10,540 nt of DNA from Chrysochromulina tobinii (Eukaryota > Haptophyta > Prymnesiales > Chrysochromulinaceae): NCBI GenBank assembly GCA_001275005.1, contig JWZX01000867.1:1-10540 (forward strand), written 5' to 3'. The first letter of the stretch is position 1; each line of letters begins with the position of its first letter. The translations under genes and the position numbers were made by a program. Below, piece by piece: positions 9,401 through 10,540 of this stretch. Under the pieces are notes generated by a model that had not been told where the DNA came from, did no database searches, and saw only the letters and a program-made list of their open reading frames with translations.

Positions 9401-9778
9401 CGGCGGGGCCAGTCGGCAGGTCAAGTGCGCCAGCATCGTCTCGAGGTTCGTCGTGTGGTCGTACACGTCGAGGTAAGTGCCGGCGCCAACACAAGGCCCG
9501 CCTATGTCGAGATCAAAGGTCGTAAAGTTGATCAGCAGTCCTTGGGTCACATTGGGCGTAAGGATGACGAAGGCACAGTCCAAGGTGGCAGTGCCACCTG
9601 GCAATGTGGTTACGAGATCCGTGTCAAATGTCACGGTGTGCGAGCCTGTTGAGGAAGTGAAGATGGTCTCACCAGAGCAGCCGATACCCGGCGGCAGCGG
9701 CGGGGGTGGCGGAGGCGGCGGCGGCAAAATCGCGCTCGCCAGCTGCACGGCCACCGCGAAGGGAAGACCCCTCCACAT
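3413..9778 (-). CDS. Gene A: receptor-like PA-TM-RING E3 ubiquitin ligase with CUB, PSI, EGF and cadherin-like repeats (three exons)
   Basis: Joining exons 9778-8998, 8604-8317 and 8175-3413 gives 1944 codons with no internal stop (1943 residues). Residues 1-18 resemble a signal peptide, followed by poly-Pro 19-30. CUB1 is about 34-152 (C34, C68, C96, C121), and a CGNG-type Cys motif starts at C159. A PA domain is about 182-350, CUB2 360-474 and PSI 480-508. EGF-like repeats with DGxxGxGxC signatures span 529-705, and about six cadherin-like beta-sandwich repeats span 709-1527. The membrane helix is 1551-1574. The RING-H2 is intact: C1625, C1628, C1643, H1645, H1648, C1651, C1665, C1668, with I1627 and W1655 at usual E2-contact positions. 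The tail 1669-1943 is Ser/Gly/Ala-rich. PA-TM-RING proteins are ubiquitin ligases of endosomal or surface membranes, so the RING should be cytosolic and the rest luminal or extracellular. The ATG at 9778 has a purine at -3. The ligand and substrate are unknown. Domain calls are by eye. Confidence 0.85.
3900..3985 (-). repeat. Coding microsatellite (GCT/GCC-type triplets on plus) encoding Ser/Gly/Ala runs in the gene A tail
   Basis: The plus strand shows CTG/CTGC and CCACCG triplet runs. On the minus strand these encode runs of Ser, Gly and Ala in the cytosolic tail, beyond the RING. The composition predicts disorder. Many Ser residues here and downstream are followed by acidic or Pro residues and could be phosphorylated, which is not shown by the sequence. 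Confidence 0.85.
8176..8316 (-). other. Gene A intron 2 (141 nt, phase 1, GT-AG)
   Basis: The donor is GATG|GTGCGC, with GT at 8316-8315. The acceptor is GCCCGCAG|AG, with AG at 8177-8176, after a long C/T-rich tract. A CTGAC with its A at 8240 is a possible branch point. Without splicing the exon 2 frame stops at 8270. With it, the frame runs into CUB2 with the expected first Cys (C360, codon 8167-8165). A nearer AG (CCGCCGCAG, just upstream of the CTGAC) and one at GCGTGCAG were considered. The latter has the wrong phase, and neither preserves the start of CUB2. Confidence 0.8.
8674..8855. repeat. 26-bp minisatellite, about 7 units, inside gene A intron 1
   Basis: Units start at 8674, 8700, 8726, 8752, 8778, 8804 and 8830 on the plus strand and share the core AGAAGGGGGTGCAGCAATC. 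Units 2 and 4 differ from the others by G to A at their sixth base, and unit 7 is degenerate at its 3' end. Each unit carries a run of five G on the plus (template) strand, so the intron RNA is C/T-rich here. The unit contains no stop codon in several frames, which produces spurious open frames on both strands. Confidence 0.97.
8856..8970. repeat. 19-bp minisatellite, 5 perfect units plus one 20-bp variant, inside gene A intron 1
   Basis: Five identical units GCTTTGGGGGTCGGAAATC start at 8876, 8895, 8914, 8933 and 8952. They are preceded by a 20-bp variant (8856-8875) ending GGGGGTGCGGCAATC, which resembles the end of the adjacent 26-bp unit. The array starts directly where the 26-bp array ends and stops 26 bases before the intron donor. 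The perfect identity of the five units suggests recent expansion. Confidence 0.97.
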
Positions 9779-9901
9779 TTCGGGGCTCGAGAGCCAGAGT
9801 GAGGCAAGGACGGGGCGACTCCGCCGCGAGCCAGCGTTGCACGAAACTTGCTGCCTCTTCGCTGTGGCTCTCGACGACGCCCCGAAATCCTTCTAGAAAC
9901 A

Positions 9902-9920
9902 GGAAAATTCGGAAAATTCC
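9902..9920. promoter_or_regulatory. AT-rich direct repeat upstream of gene A, candidate core-promoter element
   Basis: GGAAAATTCGGAAAATTCC on the plus strand is two tandem GGAAAATTC units about 125 bases upstream of the gene A ATG, followed by repeated TTTCG motifs to about 9942. It stands out in an otherwise GC-rich locus. No TATA box is obvious, and a regulatory role is inference from position alone. Confidence 0.25.
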
Positions 9921-10125
9921 GTTTCGCCTTTCGATTTCGATTCTCTCAACTTGTTAGCTTGCTTGCATCGGAGCCTACACATATCCTCAATCCTCTACGC
10001 AGAACGCTCCGTCCTCAGACCTCACGCGAGTCTGCACCCTCCGTCGCGGCTCGCGGGGGGTGCCGTTAGTCTGTGCGTAGTCCCTGGCGTAGTCGCTGCA
10101 AGGGGAGCAAGGTCCTTGGCCCAAG

Positions 10126-10141
10126 GTGGTCTCGAGACCAC
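10126..10141. repeat. 16-bp perfect palindrome upstream of gene A
   Basis: GTGGTCTCGAGACCAC equals its own reverse complement. It is directly preceded by a smaller inverted repeat, CCTTGG and CCAAGG, with a one-base centre (about 10114-10126). It could be a dimeric protein-binding site or chance. Confidence 0.9.
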
Positions 10142-10242
10142 ACCACCATACAATAATCGAAATCCATGACCACCATGGGTCCATGGCATGAGGCATTGGC
10201 ACCAATTTCGCACCATGCTACCACGGTTGCACTCCCGATTAA

Positions 10243-10257
10243 CTCCCGGCCCGGGAG
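10243..10257. repeat. 15-bp near-palindrome (7-bp arms, single-base centre)
   Basis: CTCCCGGCCCGGGAG has arms CTCCCGG and CCGGGAG around one C. It lies about 100 bases right of the 16-bp palindrome. No T run follows it, so there is no reason to call a terminator. Confidence 0.85.
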
Positions 10258-10540
10258 CCCCGACGCAGGAGGGGGTCTTAGGCGCAAATCTCACAGCCAC
10301 GTCTGGCGAGTGAGCGAGTGGTACACGAGCTCACGACAGCGCCGCCTTCCACCCATGTGTGTCTCATCCAAGCTCCCATCAAGTCTCATCGAATATCCAC
10401 TGTGTCCGCCTAATGACACATGCAATTCAACCCACGCAGCGCGACATTCCAAATTTCAAAAATTGGACGCGCCGCGAACGGTCGACCGATTAGGAAGCAG
10501 GCGACCCAAATTAGGATCCAAATCCTCCAACCCTTTTTAA

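Larger units (their letters stand above)
9779..10540. other. Non-coding region upstream of gene A (presumed 5' UTR and promoter)
   Basis: These 762 bases hold no convincing gene. A short plus-strand frame at 10166-10540 has low-complexity composition, no recognisable domain, and is unsupported. The region is less GC-rich than the coding DNA. It contains an AT-rich direct repeat at 9902-9920, a 16-bp palindrome at 10126-10141, a near-palindrome at 10243-10257, and A/T patches toward the right edge (around 10450-10470 and the final T run). No tRNA, 5S or spliceosomal RNA pattern was found. Confidence 0.6.

Noticed and set aside
10126-10141. Possible tRNA T-arm/B-box or short RNA gene around the GTCTCGAGAC palindrome
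   Set aside because: No matching acceptor stem, A box or anticodon arm can be built around it, and no suitable T run follows at the right distance.
10166-10540. Plus-strand open frame of 124 codons at the right edge
   Set aside because: It shows no domain, no hydrophobic pattern, irregular composition and no promoter or splice support. It is best explained as chance.

Overview
The window is GC-rich nuclear DNA from a eukaryote, most likely a unicellular protist or alga. The evidence is long coding regions interrupted by short GT-AG introns, strong preference for C or G at third codon positions, and proteins built from CUB, PSI, EGF, protease-associated (PA), RING-H2 and PH-like modules. Nothing bacterial is visible: no operons, Shine-Dalgarno sites, RNA genes, CRISPR or insertion sequences. 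Haptophytes, stramenopile algae and apusomonads are all compatible with this composition, and I cannot fix the lineage.

Two genes lie head to tail on the minus strand. Gene A (9778 to 3413) has three exons (9778-8998, 8604-8317, 8175-3413) and encodes a predicted 1943-residue type I membrane protein. Its order is signal peptide, poly-Pro, CUB, CGNG Cys motif, PA domain, second CUB, PSI, EGF-like repeats, about six cadherin-like beta-sandwich repeats, one membrane helix, RING-H2 finger, and a Ser/Gly/Ala-rich disordered tail. At both ends it is a PA-TM-RING ubiquitin ligase (the RNF13/GRAIL plan) with a large adhesion or receptor ectodomain inserted between the PA domain and the membrane. Intron 1 is largely filled by two related minisatellites, one of 26-bp units and one of 19-bp units.

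Gene B (about 3040 to beyond position 1) has two exons in the window. It encodes a protein with about 20 hydrophobic segments, then a PH-like domain and a Gly-Asp repeat tail, and it runs off the window edge. Its 73-nt intron begins with the same 15 bases that begin the downstream exon, an exact direct repeat suggestive of intron gain by local duplication.

The 372 bases between the genes hold the 3' flank of gene A and the 5' flank of gene B. The 762 bases right of gene A (9779-10540) hold its presumed promoter and 5' UTR, an AT-rich direct repeat, a 16-bp perfect palindrome and a second near-palindrome, with no convincing gene. Both proteins are predicted membrane proteins, but nothing beyond adjacency shows that they act together.
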